Assembly (NCBI RefSeq): GCF_037975245.1 | Contig: NC_092573.1 | Coordinates: 860,001 to 924,000, forward strand | Direction: 5' to 3' | From: Apostichopus japonicus | Taxonomy: Eukaryota; Echinodermata; Holothuroidea; Aspidochirotida; Stichopodidae | Length of the DNA: 64,000 nt | Shown here: one piece after another, positions 1 to 13,562 of the stretch | Position numbering within the stretch: position 1 is the first letter of the stretch | Layout of the letters: each line of letters starts with the position of its first letter | The notes under the pieces: generated by a model | The model's database searches: none | What the model saw: the letters and a program-made list of their open reading frames with translations, nothing else | What the model was told of the DNA's origin: nothing | Position numbers and translations under genes: made by a program

Positions 1-77
1 TTAATCGATCAATTAAATATGATTTAATCAATAAAATTGTTTATCTATGACGTTTCTACCCTTCTGTTCCAGGTCGT

Positions 78-121
78 ATATATATATATATATATAGACA
101 TATATATATATATATATATAT

Positions 122-206
<85 letters not shown>
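78..206. repeat. (TA)n microsatellite
   Basis: Nearly pure alternating TA with a few TAGA interruptions. Translations through it give only Tyr-Ile repeats and are not genes. Confidence 0.97.
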
Positions 207-210
<4 letters not shown>

Positions 211-3160
211 ATACATATAATTCTCAATTGAAAGATGCTTAGATGGTAATCTTTATAGCCTATCGGTATTTTTTGGATGTATTTATATGATCGCTTTCTA
301 CCCCTGAAGGATGTGAATATGCCTTTTTTAGTGTATAGGTATTGCGATATACAGAGTTCAATCCACTCTGTGTGTCTATCTCTCTCTTGCAGAAAATAAA
401 TTGTAGTGAAAACGAAGATTTTTATGAGTATTTTACACCTTTGCCAGGCTTTCACAATAAGGTCCCGAGGAAATGATGGCAGTTTTTTTTTTATCTTCAA
501 TTTAAGATCTTCGGAGAAAGTGAACAATCTTTGAAACCGGCTGATAAAAATCCCACAAAATTAAGAAGGAAAAGTGCAGATTAAAAGGAATCGATGAAAT
601 ACCACCGGATATGGCAAAATTGGTCCCCTAATTATATCATGAAGGAAGTTAAAGTTAAACTCGTATAGGATTGTCGCCAGCCATTTTAATGAAAAGCACG
701 ATGTTAGGATCCCTAGATTCGGTTTCTTAGAGAATTTATTTCATCGACGTGTATAAGGTATCAGCTTCTATATAAACATCAAAAGATGATCAGGCTGGAG
801 TATATAAAGAACAAAACAAACTCGTCCGTGAGATCATTCGAATGGAGTGCATGGAAATGGTCAGATTGCAAGAACAGAATATGCTAGAAAATATAGAAGC
901 TTTCAGGCTTGTAATAATTTTTATATATATGGATTTATATGGATATATATATATGAGGATATATATATATATATATTTATTTATATAAAATTATATCCCC
1001 TGTGGCTCATATTGGTAGCATATGGTATCTTTTGTAATCATTTTTCGAAGATTTTTTTTGTACACAGCTAAACATTCAGCTAAACACATTTCATTAATTT
1101 ATCTTGTCAGTCTGCCCATGTAGATGTATGCAGTTTTAGCAATTGGCGATTATTAAACAACATTTCAAAGAACTGGAGAAACGAGCTCCGACAGTACCGA
1201 GAATGAAATACTCATATTATAACGAGGTACTCTCGAATGAGTTAGTGGTCTTTCTGATATTAAGGTAAGTCCTTTCGTGTAGTTTCTTTCAACCGAAAAC
1301 AACCGGTAGAGGCTTCTTCAATATGTATGGCACTGTGTAATCCACGTTACACTCAAAAAGTACTTTTTAAGTATACTATAACGTATACCGCTGTTTAATA
1401 GAGGTCGCTACAACCGAACTGATTTCAGAGATCATGCAGCTCGACTGTACCGGTCTCTGACGGCAGCTCTCAACTGACAAATAACAGAGCAACACAACGA
1501 ATGTTGGTATCCTGCCAAAAACGATCGGTATCCTGCCAAAAAGAAGAAACAAACAACAAAACAGCAGGATGGAAGAAGGTGTCTAATGGGTAATCATGAA
1601 GGGTGTAGCATTGAAGGTGAAGTAAGGGGGTCGGTGGGCTACTTACGAAGTGTCAATTTTTAACCGCCCTCTTCTTCTCAAAAACTGAAATGAAAAATTA
1701 TTAACTCATGGTATACCCTGCGACACCATTATCCATACCTCCCTGCCCCTTCCTCCTCCGCATTCTCTCAATGTGGACAATTTCAGAGTTAATAATTGCT
1801 TTATCTGAAATAATCATAAGGGACATATTATGGGTATAAATCGGAGGCGGAGTGAGGTCTTCGAAGGTACAGCTTGATTAAATATGTTCAGATACCATAA
1901 AGAGAAAGATATGCGGTACGTGGAAACGTATCTATATTATTCAGTCATTTCTTAGTTACTTTAGTCCACATTAATAACACCAGTATCTACAAAACTAGGA
2001 CAAACAATTTCAACGGGTTGGTTAATGCAGAATATAGCATTACATGTTAGATTTGTGGGACACCAAATAATGAGAGGGTATCCAATTGATTGTGAACTTT
2101 ACATGGCTTGGTCAGCGTGACGGTCCAACGAATATGAACTTATGAGGGGAAGGGGGTTGGAATAACTGACATTTTTACCTGATACATACAATTGCATCTA
2201 GCTTGGTCAACGTATTTTTCTCGACAAACACCTTTGATTTTAGTCTGAGTGGACATTAATCGCATATGACTTTACGTTCTCGACAGGTTGGAGACTTTTC
2301 CTTACAGACGACAAGATCTCATTTATTTATTATATTCATATTTATATTATATTCATATTTCATATATATATATATATATACGAAACATTTTAAGTTAACA
2401 AATGCATGATATATCCGCAAAATTCTTTCTCAAAATATATTTTTGTTTTTCCTTCGACTGATTTGGAGAAAATTTAGGGCTGTCAATTCCTGTTTGATTA
2501 ATCAAGATTCATGAATGTTTTTTTGTGAACAATTGGATATTTGTCACTGTATTGTCTGTCTGCTGTTACACAGTAAAAAGGTTTCTTGATTTGACTTTAT
2601 ATTTGTTTCATATTCTGATTCATTCGACGGTATTTCAGTAAAATATATTTATATCAATATTTCTTGCTTGATCATGACATTCTTAAGTGATTTTTTTTTT
2701 CTATTGCCCGTTGTCAACTAGGTTTACTTATGCGCACCCGAAGATAGTTAATTAACGGATTTTTAATGACTCAATTATTACGATAATTAAGATTACAATC
2801 GATTCTGATGAGCAAATCTCCCAGCTGGATATTTTAGTTGATAATTCATATGTATGCAAGTTCTATAAGGACAACATATTTTCTTGTATATAGCTATATA
2901 TAGTAGCGGTTTCAGTGTGTTTTTCTTTTCATTTTTCTGTTCCTTTTGGTCGTGTAATTTATTCCTTGCACGAAGAAGCTGGCCAGAGAAGAAGTAGATT
3001 TGTCGAATAGACTGCCGACTGTACCTAAACCTGTTTTCAAACGTTCTCCGCGTAAACCTATTAGATTGGCAAACTTTGGGCTATGCCTTAAACAAGTGTC
3101 TCTTTAAGTCCTAATCTGCGTACCTGAATTGCAGTGACACCTCTGAAAGCCTCTACTTTA
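207..3160. other. Non-genic AT-rich stretch
   Basis: No exon or RNA gene seen. It holds a short TA-rich patch (about 940-985), a 21-bp direct pair around a cggtatcctgccaaaaa motif (1508-1545), and TA/ATTT low-complexity sequence near 2315-2380. Confidence 0.6.
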
Positions 3161-3169
3161 GCAAGAAAT

Positions 3170-3630
3170 GGAGAATGTGGAATTAGCGAAAAAGAAGGCA
3201 AAATCGAGTAAAAACGTCGCCGTTAGGTTTTTTCTCTTCTTAATGGAATGTTTTCCTTCAAGGGGACGAGGCTACATCGCTTCAACGGCAAATTTCCTTT
3301 CATAACACCCTATCGTACTTTTAACGATGGATTTGGGTACTACAGTGCTATTCCATGTGTAAGATTTATAAAATGGTTCCAAACCGATGCTCTCTGTTTT
3401 CAACATGTTTTTTTCAAATATACCGACTCAAAAAGGTGGAAAATCTTTCACTTCTCTTTCTAAAAAGTTCGTGGAGGGCGTGAAAGCCACCTTAAAGTAT
3501 TTAATGGGTAAAGACGCCGCAAAATTCAGTCGAGTGGAATACAAGCGAGGTACGGTTTCACTTGAAACTTGTCATGTAAATAAATTGCTATCATAAGTAA
3601 TCAGAATAAAATGTAAATAGTAAATAAAAT
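3170..3630 (+). other. Short overlapping ORFs with tandem AATAAA, possible gene relic
   Basis: An ATG at 3169 opens a lysine-rich frame of about 46 codons. A second frame (3387-3596, 69 codons) carries a basic segment (KGGKSFTSLSKKFVEGVKAT) and is followed within 32 bases by two AATAAA motifs (3605 and 3623). The two frames do not join without a frameshift and I recognise no family. It could be a decayed gene end or chance. Confidence 0.2.
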
Positions 3631-3639
3631 TCAAAAAGT

Positions 3640-6600
3640 TTGGTTTCTTTTATTCTTTTAAGAGACTTGATTTTTTTTGAGGGGGACTTTTATATAGTGT
3701 TTTTTGTTTTTGTTTTTTTGATCTATGATGAGTAATTTTATATTTTAAAAAAAAAACTCTAATTCTACCTTGTTTGAATGCCCAGGGGCCGAATAACATC
3801 TTATAAGATATTGAAAGCTTTTGATAACAAATTTTCATCTAAAAGGATGTTTTAAAAAAAAAGGAAAGAACATACAAATACAAGAGTTAAGATGAGAAGG
3901 GAAGGGAATGAAGAAGGAAGATGCATTAAAGGCTTTTAGTGAATCAGAAAACAACAAGTGGCTCTCTCTGAAAAGAACCACCCCGACAACGAATGGGATG
4001 GTTTTAAGCGAATTGCTTTAACTAATTAAGCTTAAACAGTAGTCAACTAGTAGAAACAAAATTATAATCATTGCATGAGAGAGACCCTTTTTATTATACA
4101 TGTTTAACATTTTTTTGTCAACACATGGCGCCTGCCTGCAACTTGACACACACAAAAGAAAACAAAAACAGAAAACTGATGAGGAGGTTGTGGATGGATT
4201 ATGTAAACAGGAGAGAGACGGGGAGGGCGGGGGGGGGGGGGGAGAGACAAAGAAGAACAATAAACACCATAAGTGAGGTGTTTAAAAAAAAGTTGGAGGA
4301 AGAAAATAGGAGGATTGTGAAGGGGGGGGGGGGTGCGTTGTCATATAGTCTCAAAGCTCATGTGTACGGCTGACTTTAATTTCAAGTGAAATGAAGCTTA
4401 GAAAAGTTTAATAAATCATCTGCTGGAATGACCCCACCCCCAACCACCCGTCCTTCGTATTGTCAGTATTATGGCCACCATACTGTCTTGCTTTTTGTCA
4501 ATAATACCCATGTATATGAAATGAACAAAAATAGTCAGTTTATGGTCAAATTTTCATGCCGCTCATTACCGTCAATAGAGCATTTTGCCTCACCATTACA
4601 CTGGATCGTCTAATTCCAAATGGTTAGCTTTCTGGCATGCTGATGCTTATCCGGGCATTTTATACCCATTCCACGCTCCCTTCATCGAAAAGTGAAAACT
4701 TGTCGATAGCAAAGAAATGTTCTTGGGTAAGAGACATAATGCTGGTTTTTAATATAATTATTGACTGTTGAATATTCAGATGTACGGCTTAGGTATTGCA
4801 CACTTTCATTTCGAAATTACAACTATATGGAATTTTGGGAGTTGCCATTTTTTGATCTTTTAAGAACAACTTAAATTTTGATAAACCTTATACGAACCCT
4901 CCGCTTTTACCCCCCCCCCCCAAACAAACTCTTCTGCATACACTATTGTCTTAAGCACTGAATTTTTATCACTGGCACGGTTTAATTAAAGATAAAAGAA
5001 GCCATAAGGCAATAACTTGGGATTGATAAACGATCTCCAACCGGACAATACACATCATAGTAAGAAAAAGAAAATTTCTACAAAATGAAATATTATTTGT
5101 ATATGTTAGATATTGTGACAAATGCGTACTAACGTTTCTAGAACATCAACGCAGTACTTTTTCTCTTCAAATTATATGTCCGTTGATTTAAAAAAAAAAA
5201 AACATTGAGTCGCCTGCAATCTGTGTTATGTAGCCTTGTAATTGTTAAGAACGTTAATTTTATGCTCTAATTATATTCTTATCGGTGTATATATCGAACA
5301 CAGTGATTTCAGTGTCGAATTACGGTGTATGTACAGGTATGTATGTCTGTCCAGCAAAAGCCTCCTCCGTATTTGAAAACGTCAAAACCCATTACCGCCA
5401 ACAGCTCACAGAAAGATCGTACAGAAAACTGCACAGCACTGTAAATATCTGGGGTGGGGGGGGGGGGAGCTGACAAAGAGAGGAAAACTCGTGACGGAGG
5501 GGTCAATAATGAAAGAGCGAGTATTTTATATTTGTGTTTTGAATTTGTGTCATTTGACGTTGCATGTTAGCGTATTATAATTTTATCAACCGCAGCGGCG
5601 GACCGGAGCTCAATTGCTACCGATCAGGGACCCAAGGAAACAAAGGTGCATCAATACCGAGCCGGTACGCTGGAGAGACGTATTCGGCCCGGGCCGTACA
5701 TCATACCGTCACGGCCCACAAGCAATAATTCATTTTATTGCATAGACTTGGTAGAAAAAAATGGAACGTCAAAAAGGCATAAAATGAATACATAACACTC
5801 TGTTTCATTTTGCTTTTTTTATTCTCAAAAGAGAGGGCATTTATGAAGTCAATATATTTCAAGTTACAGTAATATATTTTTACATGTTAACTCTGCAACA
5901 ACAAAACCTTGCTTTCAAATTTTCACAGAAATGACGTAAAAAGAAGGAAAATATTAAAGGAATAGATAAACGGTTATTCCAGAGTTTTGTTTGAACCAAA
6001 AAACGGATAGAATAGAATACAAGTCTAGAAATATTGCAAGACACTTGTACGAAAGCACGCCACCTACAAGAAATATACATATAGAAACATGAAATATGTC
6101 CACACTTAACCGAGGGACTTTCTGTCGACCGACACATCTCTCTTCACTATTTAATCCAATCCCACCTCATCTGCCTACAAACTTCCAATACATAGGTGGT
6201 TAGTTAAGACTATGTGTCAGTCTGAAAAGGCAACCTGCCCCCCCCCCCCACACCACACACCCCCTTACCCAAAATATGCAAAGGGAATTGCGCATGATCA
6301 AATCAGACAATTGAAACGTCTCAGAAAGTGATGTAAGGAATCGGCATTAAATTACGTAATACCGTTTGAGCCTATGGTGACCATTCTTGACTTTTGGTAC
6401 ATATCTAGATGACCTTTAAGCCCCCCCCCCCCCCTGTTATGAGAGGCTGTAGTCATGACGACAATTGACCAATTATGATACAAGTCTTCAATCAGTTAAT
6501 TTTTATATTATATAAAGTGTCCATGGAAAGTTACTTGTAAAACAAATGTGACTCTCTTTGTACTTTGACAACACTGAAGAAAGCAAAAAGAGAGAGATAG

Positions 6601-8100
6601 GGAGCGAGAAAAATAGGTCCGTTTTAAGTTTAGTTAAACAAGACTTACTGTACCCTGAGAAGGCTTACACTTGGTAAAATAACTGACAATACAGACAGAT
6701 ATGTACACTGAAAATAAATATGGAAAAGTATTTTCTAAATAAGAATGAAAAAAAAAAAAAGATGATAATCTAGAGCCTCCATCTACAGTATTAACTTCTA
6801 TTAAACATACAATCAATAATTGTACATTAATCATTGGTTATGAGCAGTAGGACACTATGCATATTCATTAATAGTAATGATATATGAGTAATAATACAAA
6901 AATTAAATACAATAACATTAATAATACATAGCTCTTGTGTACACTTAACAATTTCTGTCTCACGAGTTCATATACTTCTTGAATTATCATAAGACTTCCA
7001 CGAATAAGGCAGGTGAGCAAAGAGTGTGTAACAGACAGACAGACAGACAGAGGAGGGGGCAGGGTAGGGGAAGGACACAAATATTTCACAGCATCAAAGA
7101 AAATAATAATTGGTTTCCCAATGAGACATCTGATACTTTCAAAATAAGTTGCTTAATTGTCACATCATAGCCAGAATTACATCAAACAAATTTAACATTA
7201 AGATATAGCATATTGTCATTTTGGCTGGAGAAGGGATGGGGAGGGGGGGGGGAGGGGGATAGAATATACTCCATTGATGAGTTAATAAGTGGCTTAGTTT
7301 TAGTAAGTTCTTTTGGGTAACCATTGATTTATTTACATTCACAAAGAACTAACACATCAGATCCCCCTTGTTTTGCAAACACAATTGCAGCTTGTTAATA
7401 ATCGTCAAAAAGGGCTATTTTTGTGGAAGAGCACCTGACCACTAATCGAAAAAAAAACAGTTTTAGTTATTTCTCAGATTTAAAATAAACTTAATTTAAA
7501 TACCAAATTTCAAGATCTCCTAAAATAATATCACAGATCATTGACTGCAAAAGTGCACTTTTCCAAATAGCAATGAAGTCTTGGATTGAAAGATTAAAGT
7601 ACTATGGTTTTTTTAATCTTAACCCAGTTTTTGTAGTGGAAAAAGAAAAACTTAATCTCAGATAATTGCAATCTATAGATACTTTTAGCAAACATACAAC
7701 TTGCAGAAAAGAAAAATGAAGCAAAGCTTTTAAAATATAATCAATCTAAAAGGAATCACTAAAGAGTAAAAACTTTACAAACAAGGAAACACTCTTTTTA
7801 TCTTACAAAGAAAGTAACATAAAATGGTGGGAATGTTTCATCATCAATAACTTCATCATTGCCGATGACGACAAGAAGAGACATCTGGTAACCCTTGACA
7901 GCAGATATAATTAACGAAAGTACAACGGTTTTCTCATTGAAGGATAGCTAGGCGGTAAACCTGTGATCAATTATTAAGGAATGAGTTACCACAACTTGCT
8001 GACTAGCCATGAGATGGTGAGCAACCCCCCGCGCCCCCCCCCCGATCCCCTTCAAAAAACATACAAAAGCAGAATTCCTGCTTATACACCTGTTTCTATG
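3640..8100. other. Non-genic stretch with poly-G/poly-C runs
   Basis: No supported exon. It contains poly-G runs at about 4229-4242, 4322-4332 and 5455-5468, poly-C runs at about 4910-4921, 6238-6249 and 6421-6434, and a short CAGA run (7034-7050). A GC-richer patch at 5590-5710 begins CAGCGGCGGACC, like a transposon end, but no matching partner end was found. Confidence 0.55.
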
Positions 8101-8128
8101 ATTTCCAATAAAGACATGGTTAGCTCCA

Positions 8129-8260
8129 GGGTAGGCCAGTATCCTCACCTTGCAGAAAGCAGGATTCCTGCTTGCACATGACTGTTTCTATGGCTACTGC
8201 TATATAAATGGCTGGCTTCAGGGTAGGCCAGTATCCTCACCTTGCAGAAAGCAGGATTCC
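8129..8260. repeat. 92-bp-period direct duplication
   Basis: The motif gggtaggccagtatcctcac followed by cttgcagaaagcaggattcc occurs at 8129 and again at 8221. A weaker partial copy (agcagaattcctgctt) lies upstream near 8066. Looks like a small tandem duplication with drift. Confidence 0.85.
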
Positions 8261-8269
8261 CACTTAATA

Positions 8270-9469
8270 CATGTGAACTACTCTAGTTTGATTTATAACC
8301 TACTTCACCGACCTCTACCGACAGCTTCTTGTCATGAAAAGTATTTAGAGGTGAAATGCATGAAGAAAAACTCATCCAATTTAACTTGTGTTCCCATACC
8401 CCCCTCCCTCCCTCCCTCCCCCCTCCCCCCATATACAATTACTACTAATACACCATATAAAAAATATAGAAAAAAACAGCTTCAAATGTTATCTTACTTT
8501 ATCATCTTCCAAGAAATATATTTAGCAAGTGAAAGTATCAGTTGGGGTCTTCCAACAAATACTCTAAAAGTTAAAAAAAAAAAAACATAAAGGAAGCAAA
8601 ATGAAAAAAAAAAAACCCCCAAAAACACAAGAAGTCTGGCTTACAAAAATATGGCATTTTCTTTTAAACCTCACAACAAACTTCTTCGAATTTACAAGCA
8701 GTAGTAGCAGAAATCATGTATAAAAAGGCAGCAGTTAAGTGGCTTGCTTGCTAATGGATCAGGTCTTAATTTAAATCTTTCGCATATCTAAACAAGTCTA
8801 CCAAGGCCTTGCAAGCTTTTAGATAATTGCGGTTTGACCTTGCACCTTAATGTATATCATGAGTTTTTGATTACCAAAAGTAACTTCATCAAAAGCTTTT
8901 CTGGTATAAAAGCCAAGTAGCTTTAATATCGATATTCTCCGTAAATGTGACTTTTCTTCCTTCCTTTTTTTTACCTCTTCATATTACAAGAGAGAGAGAA
9001 AGAGCGAGACAGAGAGACAGAGATAGAGAAAGTCGTTTTTTTATAAAAAGATACAGTATGTAGTTGGTGGGAGGAATTATCAAAGTTTGTCCTTCCTGTT
9101 AACTGTAATTCCCAGATAATCACTGGGATGGGAAAGTAAAGCCAATCAAAGTAATCTGTGTAAAGTACAGCTAGATTTACAAGTTATTACTAGTAACTAT
9201 ATTATGCTTCATTAACAGCAGTATTTCAAGTGGAGAACAGAACGACACAAGGTACAGGGGAGAGAACGGAAGAGGGGGGGGGGGAAAAGAAAGATAAGTA
9301 GTCTAGTTTATCAGAGATGTGCAAAAACTGTTCCTTTTATACAAGGTTAAAGTTGGTGAACATGAACTGTGTGGTCTCTCTCCACAATTACGGACAAACC
9401 TTGAGAATTGTACTAAGCCTTGTCAAGGGTACGTACAAATGGCAGGCCTGAGATATCATTGATTATTGG
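8270..9469. other. Non-genic stretch
   Basis: Nothing gene-like seen. It contains CCCT-rich (8400-8429), GA-rich (8990-9030) and poly-G (9273-9283) low-complexity segments. Confidence 0.55.
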
Positions 9470-9960
9470 TCTACTTGATAGAATAGAGATAACTGTCACA
9501 AAGAACTTCCCCAAACAGTTTCAGTAAAATCTGATTCCATTTGCAAGATGACACAGATTTTAAAGTTGCCTCATGCAGGAGGTTGAAGACTTTGATCAAG
9601 TCTAAGTATCACATGTCCTTTTTTTTATTATTTTTTTTTTTAATGTTTCTCTTGATATACTTACAATGCTTATTTTCTGTAATTGGAGATGGTTTTTGCA
9701 AATGCTGAAATCTAAAGACATTTGAACCTCTTAAGAAAATTTAACGATGACATTGATTTCATCGTCGACACATGCTAACATTTTTGTCTTGAATATGCAA
9801 ATAAATACAAAGAGAAATGTTAAAAGGTTTTAGATCCTACACGTAGTGGCACTATGACATTAATGATTAACAAAACACTCCACGACATGACTTTGAAACA
9901 TGACTTTCAAAAACTAGGGAATCTACCAAACCAAGCAAGTTTTTTTTTTACTAGGGGGGG
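9470..9960. repeat. Diverged dispersed repeat, copy 1
   Basis: Shares a collinear series of words with 47030-47520: aaaatctgattcca, gatcaagtcta, ttattttctgt, gagatgg then ttttgca, tgaaatctaaa, and gacatgactttgaa. Both copies are on the same strand with many small indels, so this is an old duplication or two members of an old repeat family. No open frame is shared. The boundaries are approximate. Confidence 0.7.
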
Positions 9961-12950
9961 TTATTCTTTATAAACATTCTGTAGAATATAAGCCGAAGAT
10001 TACGGTTGGGTTTATTTCTCCTTCAATGGAAACACCAAGCTAGCTGTAGCAAAATACAGGTATAACATTAATTGTAATATGCTTAACACTGACCATTCAA
10101 ATAAAAAAACATTGACGGCAGCCTAGGTCATATGTCTAGGTCAAGTTCACTTTATTGAGACACTGACCTTTAAATGAGATAAAAGTTTGTCAAAGTGGCT
10201 GGATTTCATAGTCTAGCACAAATCACAACAAGTAGGTCAGCTCTGCACAGCACACAAAAGCACATAAAAAAAATTTGTTTACTAATCACTATACATTTGT
10301 AAGGACAAATGGACTTGGAAAACCCAAACATTCTTTAGTGCTGTTTATTTGTATAAAAGCTAAGGAATTTTTTTTGGTCTAATTATTAGAAGTTTTAAAA
10401 TAATGGGTTAACATTAACATTTAAGTCTGAAGTTAGGAGCTGACATTACTTCTGTCTTAAAGGAGCATCCCATCCACACCTTTATTACTACATTTATAAA
10501 TGGTTATATTTACAATATTATAGCCTGCTGTTACTATCTTCTTAAAATGTGTTATGAATAAACCTAGCTACAAAGTGCTTTGATTCCATCCTCCTTAATC
10601 CATAATCACTATTTAATCGATTTATAAAAAAAAAAAAAAAATCAGTGAATTTAATTTAAAAAAAAAAGAAGTCCTTCCTCCAATGTACAATCTCATTAAG
10701 GTTATTAAAATTACATCTTCATTATCCAAATTAACCTAACATCAAAATACTCGACAAAATTTGGTGAGTTAATGTTTGATTCAGTTACGATTTTACTTTG
10801 CAGATTACCAATACATATGTGATTATACATATTTTTAAGTAACTTTGTGATCACAGACTGAAGAAGGGGCTGGTATTGCTTGAACACTACCCAAACAAAA
10901 TGTGTTGGTTATTGCCCTGATCTATATCCAGGTTGCACAAAATTGTATCTTTTGTGGGGTCCAGCCATTCCTCAATGTAGTACTTTTACAGTTTATTTTA
11001 TTCCTTTATGTCCAATCTACATTCAAACATATAGATACCAGTTAAATTCCCAGACGGGGTAAGATTTCATCCCAAACCATCTTACCCCGCTCATGAAAGT
11101 ATCGTTTCCATTTACCTTCTCCTTTACACCGACGTTACAATATGATGTAAATTGATGATTGAAACTTCCGTTTCATTCTATGTGTGATAAGACCTAGCTT
11201 ATCTGTGTAACCCGAGGGAGGGGTGGCGGTAACGACTGTAAAACAGCTAGGAGAGAGGCTTAACGTCTGCAATGTACGATATGGACATAGAAATAATTTA
11301 TTCATGATTTTTATTAAAACAATTTCCAATATTTTTCAATATTCAAAATGAGCGAAATCTTCAAAACAATGACAAAAAGGCATATTCTGAAACAATGGCT
11401 TCTTTCGAAATCTTCTTTGTACACCAAAACCTTACAGAGATTTGGTCTATCAAATGGGAGGATGTTGTATCACCAACAAATAAAAATAGAAATTCTGCTA
11501 AAACAAAGCACTATTTACATAATAAAAAGAAAATAGATGAAAGAAAAAAAGAAAGTGCTTTTAGAAAGAAGTGATTATTTTCTGCTTTTTTTCAAATCAT
11601 TCCAGAGAAATTTAAATTCCTTGTTATCTCTGCCATTCATTATTTTCTTTTATGCGTCATAATAAACTTTCCGCTTTATATTCAACAATTTACGACTCAT
11701 CAGATGAATCTATTCTAAGCATACACTTTTATAAACATCTTCTCATGTTTAAATCCAGCAAAAGTAGCTCACACATATTTGTAATTATTACTATTTAGGA
11801 ACAAGTACAATAAAACAAAGTGTCTCATGCTGGACTTTTAAAAAAAAATTTGCTTCTCAAATTAATTTCAATGAAGAATGCATGGGAACTACAAAGCAAC
11901 AGCTCATCTCGGCAGAGAAATTTTGAAGAGTACGAAACCGATGAGAGTGGTGACAACAATCATTTGTTTGCTTTTCTGGTTGGCATTTAGAAAGTGCAAT
12001 GGTTGGGAATGACATGACCACTCAAGACTTGAGATTTTCATTTTCTACGTCTTTAACGCACGATTTGTTTACCGAGCTAATAGAGAACATTACTGAAGCA
12101 GAATGAAACCTTCGTCAGGAGTACAGTTTACTCATGCAACCAAACACTGCATTGTCTTTCACAAAAGTACTATCAACTTTCTTATCTCGGCCATTATAAT
12201 GTTGCACGGATACTTCTGCTGCTGCTGGTATAATCTAGCCATTTCTACACCTTGGGTCTGTGAGTACGGTAAAGTACTATGTCCGGGACTTTGCAGTGGA
12301 GTTCTCCTGTGGAAAAGATTGACACGAGAGAGAAGGTAGCATGGTTGAATCGTAAGTAAACAGACAATGATTAAAAATGAGAACAATCAAACAGCGAAAA
12401 GTCAAGTGTTTTTAGTTATCGAGGTTATCAAAATTGCTGTCCGCAAGAAGCAAAACAATTAAAATGAGTCTCCTGTCAGGCTGTGCTGCTGTACTACATG
12501 TGAACTTTGACTTTCTGGAATGTACTTTTTATAAACCTGTTGGACTTGATGAAATACCCTGATAAATATTTTAAACATTATCAGTTAAAGGTTACTTTCA
12601 TGTTATACTTTGGATACTGTCTGTTCCATGTCGTAGTCTGTCTAGAGCTCACATTTCATGTTGCAGATATAAGCGGCAATAATTTTGGTTCTCTATATAG
12701 AATTGAAAATGTTTAAACTCTGTTTATGAAAATGCTGTTTATCACATGTTTGTACTTTAATAGCGTTTTTGCCTGCCTAGTTTGCACAGCATTCGACTAT
12801 GCCATAACAGATGAATGATTCCGTTTTACTCAGACTTCCCCATGATATGTAAGTTACTATATGTAAGATATTTACAAAATTTACACAAAATACCATGGGT
12901 TTCTTTCATCAAAAATGAGTGGGATTTCTGGTGAGGAAATTGAAAAAAGA
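9961..12950. other. Non-genic AT-rich stretch
   Basis: No supported exon or RNA gene. Ordinary unique sequence with A-rich patches near 10625-10645. Confidence 0.55.
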
Positions 12951-12966
12951 TATTTCTCCATGTAAA

Positions 12967-13554
12967 CAGAGGCGGCGATCTGTTTCAAATATTGGGGGGA
13001 CATTAGCTTGGGTGCAGGCGCGTAGCAACTTTCATCCCCAAAATTGTTCGCACGCTTTGTTATATTTACTATATGGTTACTGGTTGCTACAGCCCTATTT
13101 TCCTTTTTTATCGGCAAACCAAATTTCATTACGGATGCGGTCTAGCTAATTCATTTCGAAAAAAAAGTAAAAACTACTTTTTGGTGATATTTAGTAACAA
13201 ATTGTGACACTGTCTTAGACAGGCGCATTGTGAGGAATTTGACAAGGGAGGGGCGAAGCTTGTAGGCAAACTATCTAAGCGTAGCGCCACCATGAGTTGG
13301 CGCGAAGCGTAAAAGAAAATTTTGGCCGAAAATGCATCCCAGATCACTGGAAATGGCACTTCCCAGGCCTTGTAAGTTGCATCTAAGCATTTTCTATTTT
13401 GAAATTACTAGCGATATCATAAAAACATACAAATAATATCCTAAAAAAAAAGCTATGCCACCAAATATTGGGGGGGATATTAGATACTATATCCCCCCAC
13501 CTAAAATATTGGGGGGACATGTCCCCCTCATCCCCCCCATGATCTCCGCCCATG
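12967..13554. mobile_element. Non-autonomous hAT-like DNA transposon (588 bp)
   Basis: The left end reads CAGAGGCGGCGATC. The right end, read inward on the other strand, is CATGGGCGGAGATC. The element is flanked by an exact 8-bp duplication, catgtaaa (12959-12966 and 13555-13562), the target-site length typical of hAT elements. Both subterminal regions carry aatattgggggg(g)a motifs, which form small hairpins near the right end (ggggggatat to atatcccccc, and ggggggacatgtccccc). No transposase frame is present, so it would have needed one in trans. Confidence 0.85.
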
Positions 13555-13562
13555 CATGTAAA

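Noticed and set aside
28-527. Minus-strand open frames with Tyr-Ile repeats at the left end (and similar frames at 34392-34592, 41394-41717 and 44489-44803)
   Set aside because: They are translations of (TA)n microsatellites. No start, splice or homology support.
5590-5710. CAGCGGCGG-starting GC-rich patch as a second hAT-like element
   Set aside because: No matching right end or 8-bp duplication found nearby.
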